Shown here piece after piece: positions 27,086 through 35,588 of a stretch of DNA of 64,000 bases. The stretch's first letter is position 1. The number at the start of each line of letters is the position of its first letter. The position numbers and the translations under genes were made by a program. Under the pieces are notes generated by a model that was given only the letters and a program-made list of their open reading frames with translations, did not search any database and was not told the origin of the DNA. The DNA comes from JBALVT01 sp965262875 (GTDB taxonomy: Bacteria; Pseudomonadota; Gammaproteobacteria; Pseudomonadales; Halieaceae). The stretch is taken from assembly GCA_965262875.1 (NCBI GenBank), contig OZ253569.1, forward strand, positions 1,054,001-1,118,000, written 5' to 3'.

Positions 27086-28580
27086 CATCGGTATCATCTC
27101 CTGTCTCGCTTCGGGTGCCATTGAGCTTGTCGTAATCGGCAAGCCGAGCCAGCTTGACGCTGTAGTGTTTGACCTTCGCCGGCACGGCGACAGCAAGCGG
27201 TGGCGGCAGGTGCTGTTCATCACGGCGGCGCTCAAGAACGTGCTGCACCGCCTCCGGGTAGGGTGATTGCCGATCAAGTGCTTCACCCAGAGCTACATGC
27301 AGCTCGTCCCGCCCATAATCATCAAGCAGTTGATTGAGTAACCGGACCGTGGTTTTAATGACATGTCCACGCTGTGCCGATTGCTGCAGCAGCGTCTGGG
27401 CGTGCGCCGAAGCATGGCTCAGGCGATCCTGACCCCGGTGTAGTTTGGCGTGGGTTTTCTCCAGCCATAGGGCATTGATATGCGCCTCCTGTTCGATTTG
27501 CTCCCCTTTGCCAAAGCTGCGCTGATGCTCAGCAATGCATTGATCGCCCTCCACTATCTGGAGCCGCTCCAGGTCAGCGCTCACGCTCAATGGCTTGTGC
27601 ACGTATTGATGGGGAATGGAGTAATCATTGAGATCGAAGCGAACATAAGGGGTTTTGGCGGCCCGCACGGGCTGTCTCTCATGGGTATCAAAGGGATTAT
27701 CCGGCAAACTCACCTGCTCCTGTAAGAAGGCTTCCCTGACCGTCAACGTACGCTCTTCAGGGCAAGCCCGATCAGCACTCACACCCTGGCACCAGTGCTC
27801 AGCTTGCGCATTGAGTTCGGCCAGTGTTTGCCAGTGACGAGCGGCAAAGAAATTATCGCGAATATAGCGAATCGCTCTTTCTACCCGGCCCTTTTCATTG
27901 CCCCGGGCCACCGCCACCGGGCGTGGTTCGAAGCGATAGTGGGCTGACAAGGCCAGCAAGGTGGGGTGGAAGCGGATGGCGTCACCGTGGCGCTCCAATA
28001 CGGCCGATTTAAGGTTGTCGTACAGCAGCACCTTTGGCAATCCTTGCCAGGCCTCGAATGCCGCTACATGGCCGCGTAAAAAGTGCTCCATTTGCTGGTT
28101 GAGATAAAAGCGCAAGAAGATCTGTCGCGACCAGCTCAGCACCATCACAAACGCCATTAACGGCCGCCGGGCCTTGCCGATCTGAATATGCCCGAACGAA
28201 CCCCAGTCAACCTGGGCTTGCTCACCGGGCAGGGTTTTTAGGCGTAAATACGCCTCGGACAGCTTGCGCGGCCGCAGTTCACTGATACGCTGGCGAAACT
28301 GGCTGGGGCCACCGGGGTATCCCCGCAGGCGGGCCATTTCATACAAGCGGGCCGCCGTGAGTGTGGGAAACTCCCGCAGGGTGTCGATGACAAAGGGCAG
28401 ATAGGGGTCGATGATCGACGCACGGCGAGTGCGCTCCACCTTGGGCAGGCCAGCCTGTGCCAGTACCCGATCAACCACTGAGTGGTGAATGCCAAGCTGG
28501 GTCGCAATGGTGCCCGTTCGCCACTTCTCAACAAAATGGTAGCGCAGTATTTTTGCTTCAGTTTCTTTGCCGATGGCCAT
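27081..28580 (-). CDS. istA: IstA transposase of IS21 (copy A)
   Basis: The 499-residue product has an N-terminal helix-turn-helix (WRTGTIATQLGIHHSVVDRV) and an rve/DDE integrase core. The first Asp is in EQAQVDWGSFGHIQ, the second in KVLLYDNLKSAVLERHG and the Glu in ARGNEKGRVERAIRYIRD. A Mu-C-like beta domain follows. GGAGGGCAG just upstream of ATG 28580 is a good ribosome-binding site. It differs from copy B at two noted positions (LSEAYL against LPEAYL; RQPVRA against RQPGRA). Confidence 0.95.
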   Translation of the reverse strand: MAIGKETEAKILRYHFVEKWRTGTIATQLGIHHSVVDRVLAQAGLPKVERTRRASIIDPYLPFVIDTLREFPTLTAARLYEMARLRGYPGGPSQFRQRISELRPRKLSEAYLRLKTLPGEQAQVDWGSFGHIQIGKARRPLMAFVMVLSWSRQIFLRFYLNQQMEHFLRGHVAAFEAWQGLPKVLLYDNLKSAVLERHGDAIRFHPTLLALSAHYRFEPRPVAVARGNEKGRVERAIRYIRDNFFAARHWQTLAELNAQAEHWCQGVSADRACPEERTLTVREAFLQEQVSLPDNPFDTHERQPVRAAKTPYVRFDLNDYSIPHQYVHKPLSVSADLERLQIVEGDQCIAEHQRSFGKGEQIEQEAHINALWLEKTHAKLHRGQDRLSHASAHAQTLLQQSAQRGHVIKTTVRLLNQLLDDYGRDELHVALGEALDRQSPYPEAVQHVLERRRDEQHLPPPLAVAVPAKVKHYSVKLARLADYDKLNGTRSETGDDTDD

Positions 28581-28619
28581 GACTGCCCTCCGATTGATGA
28601 CTCCTGTCCAGCCGCTGCA

Positions 28620-29045
28620 CTAATGTCGCCGGAATCTGCGCCTGAACTGACTGCTCTGCAGAAAATCACTGCGCAAAAAGGGACCGCAGACCGCGCCACA
28701 GTGATGGCAGCGCACGGTGGCGTCAGTTTTACCCGGCATATCGGCCCTTTTGATCTCATCAGGCACGGTTTGCAGTAGATCACGGAGTATTATTGCCAGA
28801 GAACGGTGATGCGTTACTTTTTGTTGTTGCCGTTCTCGATAACGCTGTTGGCGAGCGGCATTATTCATGCGACCCGGGCGAGTGGCCTGGTACTTCGCTC
28901 TGGCTCGTTTAATGGATTCCTTTCTGGCTTCCTGGCTGCAACCATCGGTGCAATACCGCTGGCCGCGATCACAGTGGGTACAGACGATGACCTGGGCGTA
29001 GCAGCGACAACAGTGGTAGAGACGGCTGGATGATGGCATCGACAC
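28620..29045 (-). CDS. Cys-rich accessory protein of IS21 copy A (two zinc-ribbon-like clusters)
   Basis: The 141-residue product starts at GTG 29045 or ATG 29039. The N-terminal part has a dense Cys cluster (CCRCYAQVIVCTHCDRGQRY, then CTDGC). The middle is strongly basic (RQQRYRERQQQK). The C-terminus has a second CxxC pair, RCHHCGAVCGPFLR. It is expected to bind zinc and perhaps nucleic acid. The gene lies between the IS left end and istA, outside the usual two-gene IS21 plan. In copy B it is truncated by another element. Function unknown. Confidence 0.65.
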   Translation of the reverse strand: MSMPSSSRLYHCCRCYAQVIVCTHCDRGQRYCTDGCSQEARKESIKRARAKYQATRPGRMNNAARQQRYRERQQQKVTHHRSLAIILRDLLQTVPDEIKRADMPGKTDATVRCHHCGAVCGPFLRSDFLQSSQFRRRFRRH

Positions 29046-29333
29046 AAAGGTCGATGAGGGCTGGATTTATTCCCATTATGTGCAACACTTAACGGGTCGT
29101 GCACCTGCACGGTTTTTTTGGGTATGGCGCCAGCGTTGACCGTCAAATCTGTGGTGGCGTCATACCGTTCTCAGCGACACTTATTCTTATAGTCCCTACG
29201 CTTGAATCGTGCCTGCTTATTGGTCGCTCTTGAGTGTGACTGGGCCGCAGTTCTACCGCGCCGATTCTAATACGCCGAGATCCGTCTATTTCAAAATTCG
29301 GCCAATAGCTGCGGTTTTGGAGTGGCGTCTACA

Positions 29334-30091
29334 CCTGGAGCCAGAAGGCGGGATGTACTTCGGTGTTTAAGTGGTTCCTTTATCAGGCAGGTTTGTATGA
29401 GCAGGCGACTGAATATGTCTCCGAAGCCCAGGGGCTGAATGTTCATTCTTACGAACAGGATGTGCTCAGGAAAGCTCCGGGCTATAGAAAGGGCATTGCG
29501 AAACACCTTGAGGCGGGTAAGCCAGTTGTGAACTTCTTGCGCTGCCCTTACCAGCGTGCTTTTAGCAGCTACATGCATTTGAGTAACCGATTTTTCATTA
29601 GTCAGGTTAGGGGCGGTATTTCCTCACCCGGTCTAAAAGTTCGCGAAGACGTGGTCGAGTTTGTCTATGGGCCCGGCGCGAGCATCGAATACCCCGTTTC
29701 CTTTCTGGATTATCTGGAATGGCTGGCTTCTGGTGATAACGAAGTAATTGATCCTCATCACAGGCCGCAGCATTCCGAGATATTCAACTATCGCGACATG
29801 AAGCATTACCGACTGGAGGATTTTCATCACGCCATTGGTGAGTTAGAGCGCGAATTTGGCTTGCGATCGTCGCAGAATAAGAAGTCCGAGTTTTCCGCGG
29901 GTCACCATTTGAACAAGGTGATAGTTCCCCGACGATGCGCTCTGAGGCTCCTGGAAAAATCGATTCCGCTGAATCCATCTGAATTGTTTCGTGTTCCTAC
30001 TGTGAGCAGGCAATTGCTGGATGGCACCCGTTTCGATGAAATTATTCGCATCGTGTTTGCTCAAGATCTCGCACTGTATGACACTCTCTAG
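29334..30091 (+). pseudogene. Sulfotransferase-family protein, 5' end removed at the IS21 border
   Basis: From the IS border the frame reads WSQKAGCTSVFKWFLYQAG and then 243 more residues to the stop at 30091. KAGCTS-xxKW is the 5'-phosphosulfate-binding loop of the carbohydrate sulfotransferase family (PAPS-dependent), here placed at the very start of what is left. VNFLRCPYQRAFSSYMHLS is the 3'-phosphate-binding region. Only the first strand (perhaps 15-20 residues) and the start codon are lost. GTG 29363 might still start translation, but it is past the PAPS loop, so an active enzyme is unlikely. Confidence 0.75.
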
Positions 30092-30144
30092 AGCCCTTGC
30101 CGGCGGCTTCCACAGCCATCTGTTTCATTCGGTTCAGTACGTCT

Positions 30145-31609
30145 TTAATAGTTCGAGCCCTCAATCGCGGTACTGAACTGCCGATCTATACCCTCTACCA
30201 TGTCTGTCTTAAAAGGGCCGGGTTGAATTTTCACCACGGGGATATCTAACAGCGACAATTCCCATCGTAGTGAATCAGAATAAGCTTCTATAGCATGCTT
30301 GCTGGTGGCATAGGCACCGTTAAAAGGCGCGCCACTTTGCCAGCCCGTTTCCGAGCTGATGTTGATAATTCTTCCCCCGCGCTTTCGCACTAGTGGGAAA
30401 AAGGCGCGATTGACTCGAAAGGTGCCCATGACATTTACATCCAGCACTCTTTGCAGTGTCGATTCCGGGATATCGACCATCGAACCGACGGCGAGTATTC
30501 CCGCGAAATTGACGACTGCGTCTAGCCCGTCCACCTGTTCCGATACGGTTGTGTAGGCCTGGGCAACGCTTTGCGTGTCTGTTACATTGATGAACACTGG
30601 AATGATATTGGATTCTTTTTCAATCTCAGCGAGCGAGGCTTCGTCAAAATCTGCAGCAAACACCCGCCACCCTCGCTCAGCGAGGTAACGACTTGTTGCG
30701 CTCCCAAGGCCGCCTGCACCGCCGGTGATAAACGCATTTTTTTGCCTGAAATACGGAGATTCACGGCGATAATAATCGATAGACTCCGTCATGCCCTCGG
30801 CTACCGACTTTATGGGTTGATAGCCAAAATCCCGTTTTGCCGCTTCAGAATTGATGACGTGGGATATGGTTAGCTTGTTTAATTCGTGTGGCGAGAACAG
30901 GGGTTCGGCAATACCCAGTTTAAAGTGCAGCCACTGCCACGCGCGCATCATCGTGCGTATGGGTGCTGCGGGTATATTCGCTGTGGGTACCTGATGGCCC
31001 AGGCCCTCGAAAAAAGGGCGCACAAAATCAAACATGCGCTCCGGTGCCCCATCTGAAATAAAATACGCCTTGCCGTTGACCGGGCTATCTGGAGCCAGCG
31101 CCGCTGCAGCGAGCAAGTGCGCGTGAACCAGGTTGTCGACATGCACATGATCGTGCAATGCACCATCGCCGCCAATACGAGCAACCATGGTGCCCAGGGC
31201 CAATTGTTCGGAGAGCTGATCCAGCATGATGCTCCCCCCAGGCCCCCAGATGCCATCGGGTCGGAGAGCGCAGCTTAGTAAACCGTCTTGGCCACTGGCG
31301 GCGAGTACAGATTGTTCTGCGAGTATTTTGGTTTCTGTATACAGACAGTTGAGCCGCGTGGCGTAGGGCGTATGTTCGTCCATGTGCACATTTTCTTCAG
31401 TGTTGAAGCATACATCCACCGAGCTGGTGTGGATTAAGCGGGTCACCAGGGATTTCCTACTCGCTTCAATTACGTTGCTAGTTCCCTCAACGTTAATCGC
31501 GTAGGCCTTGTCGCGATAGCTCTGGGTGGCTGCCGGGAAATCCGGCTGCTCCGGTCACCAGGCAATAACCGGGGTCCTTGCTAATTGGTGTTTTATCCGT
31601 GGCGTTCAT
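30145..31609 (-). pseudogene. 3-beta-HSD-like NAD(P)-epimerase fused to a short-chain dehydrogenase, with internal deletion
   Basis: From ATG 31609 the sequence gives MNATDKTPISKDPGYCLVTG and the nucleotide-binding AAGFPGS, then the frame breaks. A second frame continues ATQSYRDKAYAINVEGTSNV, RLIHTSSVDVCF and LRPDGIWGPGG. The roughly 60 residues usually found between these parts in extended SDRs are missing, so a deletion with a frame change is inferred. The C-terminal half is a complete classical SDR: NAFITGGAGGLGSATSRYLA, NVTDTQS, the catalytic Ser in RIINISSETGWQS and YATSKHAIEAYSDSL (Y-xxx-K). The fused epimerase-SDR arrangement would have had about 550 residues. Related proteins act on steroid-like or lipid alcohols. 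The C-terminal SDR could only be made from an internal start. Confidence 0.7.
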
Positions 31610-31920
31610 ATAGGGGCCTTTAGGAGGTCAATGGAGAGTGATTGAAAGGGAATAATAATCTTTCCCGCGCTAGAGGTATTGTCAAAAAATGGGAATTGAG
31701 GGCTTTTGTCAGGAAATAACTGACCTCAGTATATTTTACGGTATTTGCACAGTGGTCTATCGTTTCTGGTCTGTGCGAATTGATCAAAGGTAGTTCATGG
31801 GGCCGGCGAGTTCGTAAAAGTGATGTAAAAATCGCCTTTCGGTCCTGTTAGTTAAAATTATTCGGTCTACTTTTAACTATCAGAGGGTTATTTTTTCGGG
31901 TATCAGAAAGGGACGCCAAT
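31610..31920. other. Intergenic region, no feature recognised
   Basis: This 311-bp stretch lies between the divergent broken SDR gene and the PilZ gene. It is AT-richer than its surroundings and should contain both promoters. No ORF, hairpin or repeat that I would defend was seen. Confidence 0.5.
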
Positions 31921-32292
31921 GTGTCGGATGATGTCAGGAATAGACGCAAGCATGAACGAGTAAGTGCCCAAGTGGCGATCTTTATAGAGGTTGTCGGCGG
32001 AAGGGGCCTTACCGAAGCGCACAATACTATTTTTCGCTGCGAAACTCTGGACATTTCTGCCAAAGGGCTGAAGGTCTGGGTTCCTCTGCTAATCCCAAAG
32101 GGTTGCACACTGAATATCGCAGTACCGGGTGAGGACTTGATAGACAATTTGGAATTGGTTGGAGAATGTATGTGGGTTCAAAAGGCTCAGGGTAAATCTG
32201 GGTATTGGGTCGGTCTGCAACTTAAGGACTCCAGTTCAGACCATATGCAGAGATGGTTTAAGATTGCTCATCAAATGAAGCACGACTCTTGA
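31921..32292 (+). CDS. PilZ-domain protein (cyclic-di-GMP binding)
   Basis: The 123-residue single-domain product has the c-di-GMP motif RRKHERV (RxxxR) at residues 7-14 and the second motif DISAKGLKV (D/NxSxxG) about 40 residues later. The rest is the six-stranded barrel with GECMWVQKAQ and GYWVGLQLKD. It starts with GTG 31921. Its targets are unknown. The 3' end overlaps by 22 bp with an opposing gene remnant. Confidence 0.88.
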   Translation: MSDDVRNRRKHERVSAQVAIFIEVVGGRGLTEAHNTIFRCETLDISAKGLKVWVPLLIPKGCTLNIAVPGEDLIDNLELVGECMWVQKAQGKSGYWVGLQLKDSSSDHMQRWFKIAHQMKHDS

Positions 32293-32585
32293 GAAATTGC
32301 TAATAACCCGAGCTTTTCGTGTTCCGGGCAAGCATATCGAACATTTGAGTTTTGAAACTGTCCAGGCGCTGCCAGTGCAAACAGGAGGAACGTCAGGGGC
32401 GTGGTATCCGCCACAGCCTTACTCAGGTAGAAGAAGGCGCTTTTGCCGTAGAGAAGTGGCGCCACTAAATACCCGGAAATTCCCAAACAGAAAAACACCA
32501 GGGTCTTCGCCAGGTAGTGACGCCAATACAGGATAATGGAAACCAAAATCCACGCGCAGATAAGACCAATCGATAATCCGCGCAA
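32271..32585 (-). pseudogene. Remnant of a multi-pass membrane sensor (AraC-type N-terminal domain-like)
   Basis: Three hydrophobic segments are visible (GLICAWILVSIILYW, TLVFFCLGISGYLVAPLLYG, TTPLTFLLFALAA), with RHYLAKTLVFFC between the first two. This layout resembles the membrane-embedded N-terminal domain of AraC-type regulators in marine gammaproteobacteria. After FALAA the frame becomes polar and runs antisense into the PilZ gene, so the homologous part seems to end near 32350. The only in-frame start is TTG 32585. I treat it as a fragment; the family is a tentative inference. Confidence 0.4.
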
Positions 32586-32758
32586 AAAAATGAACCACTC
32601 TTACATAGGCTAACAGTGTAGCTTCGAAAGCATTGAGTCAATCCTCGTTGCAGGAAAACTGCGTCCGATTACGAAAGCCGCCTAGCCATTTGTCGATGTG
32701 CTGCTATTGTTATACGCATTGAGCGCAACGCGCGAGGAATAATCACCACGGGGTCCCA

Positions 32759-33010
32759 ATGCAGCTTGACTACTTTTGGCTAACAACAGAATTCGGCATC
32801 CTGCTGGAGATTGTCGGTGCAGTGTATATTGTACTTGGCAGCCTTCGCGCTCGTAGCAAAATCGATCAGATGTTTAAAGGGTTTGAAGGTTTGTTGGAAA
32901 TTCGCAATATCAGAGAGATACTCCGCAGCCAGGCTCGAATGGAATTCAACGGCTTTCTCTTTCTTAGCACGGGCCTAATTATGCAGTTTATCGGTGGTTT
33001 GGGTCCCTAG
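32759..33010 (+). CDS. Small two-helix membrane protein, unknown function
   Basis: The 83-residue product starts at ATG 32759. The N-terminal helix is FGILLEIVGAVYIVLGSL and the C-terminal one is GFLFLSTGLIMQFIGGL. The amphipathic, charged middle holds KIDQMFKGFEGLLEIRNIRE. Its helix-loop-helix layout suggests an inner-membrane protein. I do not recognise a family. It is flanked by short non-coding gaps and faces the cyclic-nucleotide-binding gene. Confidence 0.6.
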   Translation: MQLDYFWLTTEFGILLEIVGAVYIVLGSLRARSKIDQMFKGFEGLLEIRNIREILRSQARMEFNGFLFLSTGLIMQFIGGLGP

Positions 33011-33115
33011 AGAAAACTCCTGCGCAGTCACGGGAACTCACGCCAACTCATATGCAGACACATACGGACTACTTCTCCTTAGCGGATGAGCATGCGCTCG
33101 AATTGCCGGGTCTTT

Positions 33116-33598
33116 CTATGCTCGTGTTCGATCGATCAATTCCCCCCCTAGCCTACTTATCACGCGTGCCATGTCTCTCGCCAGGTTAAGTGTCATGAGC
33201 CCGAAATCCAGAGGGTAAGCTTGATGCAGTTCATGGAACAGTTCACTGGTAATTTGCAGCACTATGCTGTCTTCTTTCGCGACCGCGCTACCACCTTCTT
33301 TGTGCAGATCAATCATGGCTACAAAACCGACCTCCTGGCCAAAGGTCGCGGTGCGGATAGGGTGAAAATCGCCCTTGTGGTATTTTAGAAAATCGATGGC
33401 GCCCCGGCAAACGACATAGAACCTGTCGCCGCGATCGCCGTAATTGTAAACAGAATCGCCCGCAACAACCTCGAAAATTGTTCCGCGTTCAAGTAGAAAT
33501 TGGGTCGCCTCAGTGCAAAGAGCACCAAAAATGGATCCCGATGCTAAATCAGAGGGATCCATTAGCTGCTTAAAGCCTTCGACGCTTAATGGTTTCAT
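33116..33598 (-). CDS. Cyclic-nucleotide-binding (cNMP/CRP-N-like) domain protein
   Basis: The start ATG 33598 (MKPLSVEGFKQLMDPSD) gives about 160 residues; an upstream in-frame codon at 33658 is less likely. The beta-roll of the cNMP-binding family is clear: FEVVAGDSVYNYGDRGDRFY and VVCRGAIDFLKYHKGDF, then TFGQEVGFVAMIDLHKEGGS, where the phosphate-binding cassette should lie. No helix-turn-helix follows, so it is not a CRP-type transcription factor. It probably acts as a sensory module for a partner protein. The cassette departs from the canonical GE-R-A form, so nucleotide binding is uncertain. Confidence 0.8.
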   Translation of the reverse strand: MKPLSVEGFKQLMDPSDLASGSIFGALCTEATQFLLERGTIFEVVAGDSVYNYGDRGDRFYVVCRGAIDFLKYHKGDFHPIRTATFGQEVGFVAMIDLHKEGGSAVAKEDSIVLQITSELFHELHQAYPLDFGLMTLNLARDMARVISRLGGELIDRTRA

Positions 33599-33706
33599 CG
33601 CGGCTCCAGTATAGAGGAGGCGTTCGGATCGACAAGCAACAAAGTTGTCCCAGTTCACATTCGCGCTAATCTTTTAGTCGGAACCCCGGGTGACAATCCA
33701 AAATGT

Positions 33707-34087
33707 CTAAGCTGACAGTAGGGCAGGCAAAACAAAAGCCGCAACGAACCCGATGCACCACATGATTCCTGAAAACCCAATAAATCCGCGGTTCCATTTA
33801 TCTGCTCGCTTGCACGCTGCAGCCAGATCAGGGTCGAGGGGGCATGAGCGACCAGGCCGGTAAACCGCCCAAGCAGATAGTGCGATCAGTCCACCGGATA
33901 CGGCAAACATCCATCCCTTGTACATGCTCAACTTAATGAGCCAGGGCGCAGAGGATGCCATGGAAGCTACGGTAGCACCCAGCCCAAGACTGACCAGAGT
34001 AATTGGGATTGCGCAGCAGATCAGGGTTCCTGAGGTGGTGAACAGTAAAAGCCAGCTCCAGGACTTTGGTTTTGATATTGGTTTCAT
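33707..34087 (-). CDS. MerT-like inner-membrane metal transport protein
   Basis: The 126-residue product has three hydrophobic segments. The first carries a vicinal Cys pair, GTLICCAIPITLVSLGLGA, as in the first helix of MerT. A further cysteine pair (SCPLDPDLAAACKRADKW) lies in the loop before the last helix, MWCIGFVAAFVLPALLS. It probably moves a soft metal across the inner membrane. A strong AGGAGG sits just before ATG 34087. It is the last of four same-strand genes (35468 to 33707) that also encode a Cys-rich exported protein, an HMA protein and a beta-barrel-like protein. Metal identity is not shown. Confidence 0.7.
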   Translation of the reverse strand: MKPISKPKSWSWLLLFTTSGTLICCAIPITLVSLGLGATVASMASSAPWLIKLSMYKGWMFAVSGGLIALSAWAVYRPGRSCPLDPDLAAACKRADKWNRGFIGFSGIMWCIGFVAAFVLPALLSA

Positions 34088-34096
34088 GGCTACCTC

Positions 34097-34747
34097 CTAA
34101 TACACGATGCCGATGGCGAGGCTGAAAAATCCACCAGACCAATCGCTGTCACGCTCCCACAGGAGAGCTTTGTATTCCGCCCGAAACATAAGGTTCTCTT
34201 TGAAGTACACGAAAACGGGGCCGCTCTGGATTCGATCGCCATCTCTCGAGGTCAGTACAGATACATCCCACAGTGCGAAAATACCACTACCTTTGCCGGG
34301 AAATGCGAACCCGGCGTTGATGTCCAGACCAGTCCGGTCTCCCCAGGTATACAGATCGTAGAGTTGATAGAAAGTAGGCGTTTCCGAGCTGTAAGAGACG
34401 CTCAAACCAGAGTCCCATTCCCCGTCATCTCCAGTGGGCAATTGCACTGAGGGCGTGATGCTCCAATTGGATGTGCTTGGGCCATCATTCTTGTACTTCT
34501 TAAGAGGCAGGCCGAGAATAAGATCGCCAAAATTACCGTCTCGGTAGGGCAACTTGAAGGTCGCGCGGGTGGATTTGTCCCAAGTATAGACTCCTTCTGT
34601 CCAGGTAGTGGTGTCCGAATCGAAATTTTCGACACGAGTTTGAAAACCATATCCCTCTGACCACCGCGGTGCCATGTCCATGACGGGTTGGTGGGCGAGC
34701 GCCGCGCTACTCAGAGAGAGCGGCCACGCGAGTATTGTCCACTTCAT
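34097..34747 (-). CDS. Exported beta-rich (porin-like) protein of the metal operon
   Basis: The 216-residue product has a signal peptide (MKWTILAWPLSLSSAALA) followed by HQPVMDMAPRWSEGYGFQTR. The mature part alternates aromatic and polar residues in the manner of outer-membrane strands (TRATFKLPYRDGNFGDLI, GLSVSYSSETPTFYQLYDLY). It ends with the strand-like FFSLAIGIVY. An outer-membrane channel or binding protein is the natural guess. The ATG overlaps the stop of the HMA gene (ATGA), and the MerT-like gene follows 9 bp later. I cannot name the family. Confidence 0.6.
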   Translation of the reverse strand: MKWTILAWPLSLSSAALAHQPVMDMAPRWSEGYGFQTRVENFDSDTTTWTEGVYTWDKSTRATFKLPYRDGNFGDLILGLPLKKYKNDGPSTSNWSITPSVQLPTGDDGEWDSGLSVSYSSETPTFYQLYDLYTWGDRTGLDINAGFAFPGKGSGIFALWDVSVLTSRDGDRIQSGPVFVYFKENLMFRAEYKALLWERDSDWSGGFFSLAIGIVY

Positions 34748-35088
34748 TGCTGATACGCTATCAGTTTGCCGTCTTGCGTCAGCTCAAATATTTCGACAGG
34801 GTTGTAGCCGCCGGATTCGATCGCCGAAAACAGCGCGTCTTTATCCAGCTTGGCATCCTTCTTGATGGCGATGGTGACCATCTGACTTTCGATTTCTACC
34901 TGGACGCCCTTGTTGTACTTTTTGCGATCGATAAAGGGCAGCTTGGAGACTTTCTTGGTCACGCCGATGGAGCAAAACTCGCAGACGATACCGTTTACGT
35001 TGATTACATAATCTTTCGCCAGTGCAGGTGTTGAAACTAGCGCGAGGATCAGCGCCATTGTTCTGAATAGGGTTAACATTGAATTCAC
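34744..35088 (-). CDS. Periplasmic heavy-metal-associated (HMA, MerP-like) protein
   Basis: The 114-residue product has a signal peptide (MALILALVSTPALA), then one HMA-type ferredoxin-like domain. The metal motif is NGIVCEFCSIGVTKKVSKL, a CxxC in place of the usual MxCxxC. The domain closes with DALFSAIESGGYNPVEIFE. It should bind a soft metal in the periplasm and pass it to the MerT-like membrane protein. The start may be ATG 35088 or 35079. It lies between the Cys-rich gene (47 bp upstream) and the beta-barrel gene (4-bp overlap). Confidence 0.8.
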   Translation of the reverse strand: MNSMLTLFRTMALILALVSTPALAKDYVINVNGIVCEFCSIGVTKKVSKLPFIDRKKYNKGVQVEIESQMVTIAIKKDAKLDKDALFSAIESGGYNPVEIFELTQDGKLIAYQQ

Positions 35089-35135
35089 CTTTCGTAGTTC
35101 GTTGTGGGGCCCGCCTATTAGCGGACGTAACGGTA

Positions 35136-35468
35136 TTACGAAAAGAGCGTAATGGGAGGTCGAAAGGGCGGGTCTATTCCGCTTGAGGGTAGTGAGATGA
35201 CGGGAGTAGGGTGGGTCTCAGGACTGCTTGCAACGCCTGTTTTTAGCGCCGGTCCAGGAGAGATCATGGTGACGCAAATCAAACAGCAATCGCCAGTAGG
35301 CTCATTGATATCGATGCTCTCAGACGAGTGGCAAGGAGCCTCCTCTACCTGACTATTTTCAATGAGGTCGAAACAGCATGCACTGAACGCAGCGGAGGTT
35401 GTATTCAACAGGAATACAACTGCGGCAATCTGAAAAAGTGCGACTACAGTTTTGTTTTTGCGCCTCAT
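35136..35468 (-). CDS. Exported Cys-rich protein, first gene of the metal operon
   Basis: The 110-residue product has an N-terminal hydrophobic signal (VVALFQIAAVVFLLNTTSAA). The mature part holds two paired-cysteine groups (SACCFDL, EAPCHSS and GDCCLICVTM), then a Pro/Ser-rich tail. This resembles small exported metal-binding proteins of the DUF2946 kind, but the match is by general character only. Its place as the first gene before the HMA, beta-barrel and MerT-like genes supports a role in metal binding or sensing at the periplasm. Confidence 0.55.
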   Translation of the reverse strand: MRRKNKTVVALFQIAAVVFLLNTTSAAFSACCFDLIENSQVEEAPCHSSESIDINEPTGDCCLICVTMISPGPALKTGVASSPETHPTPVISLPSSGIDPPFRPPITLFS

Positions 35469-35588
35469 AACTCCTTCGACATCGCATCTGCAGGAAGTTC
35501 CCTGGATTTTATTCTACTACTCCTGGCTCAGATCGGCTAGGTAGTATCAATCCATGCCAATACTAATCATTCTGCGCGTCATCGCCCG

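Larger units (their letters stand above)
26044..29333 (-). mobile_element. IS21-family element, copy A (complete, 3290 bp)
   Basis: The ends are imperfect inverted repeats of about 35 bp that begin TGTTAGCGCCACAGTAAACC (26044 side) and TGTAGACGCCACTCCAAAAC (29333 side, reverse strand), both leading into a shared GCAG[C/T]TATTTGCCG. Gene order in the direction of transcription is an accessory Cys-rich gene, istA, istB and a small gene. The flanks do not show a matching target duplication. A near-identical second copy lies inverted at 43499-47547. The borders were found by comparing the two copies. Confidence 0.9.

Noticed and set aside
28482..28778. ORFs antisense to IS21 genes (98-aa, 121-aa, 123-aa frames in both copies)
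   Set aside because: They mirror istA, istB and the accessory gene on the other strand with no independent features.
33707..35468. Classical mercury-resistance (mer) operon
   Set aside because: No MerA reductase, MerR regulator or true MerP motif (MTCxxC) is present; only the MerT/HMA likeness remains.
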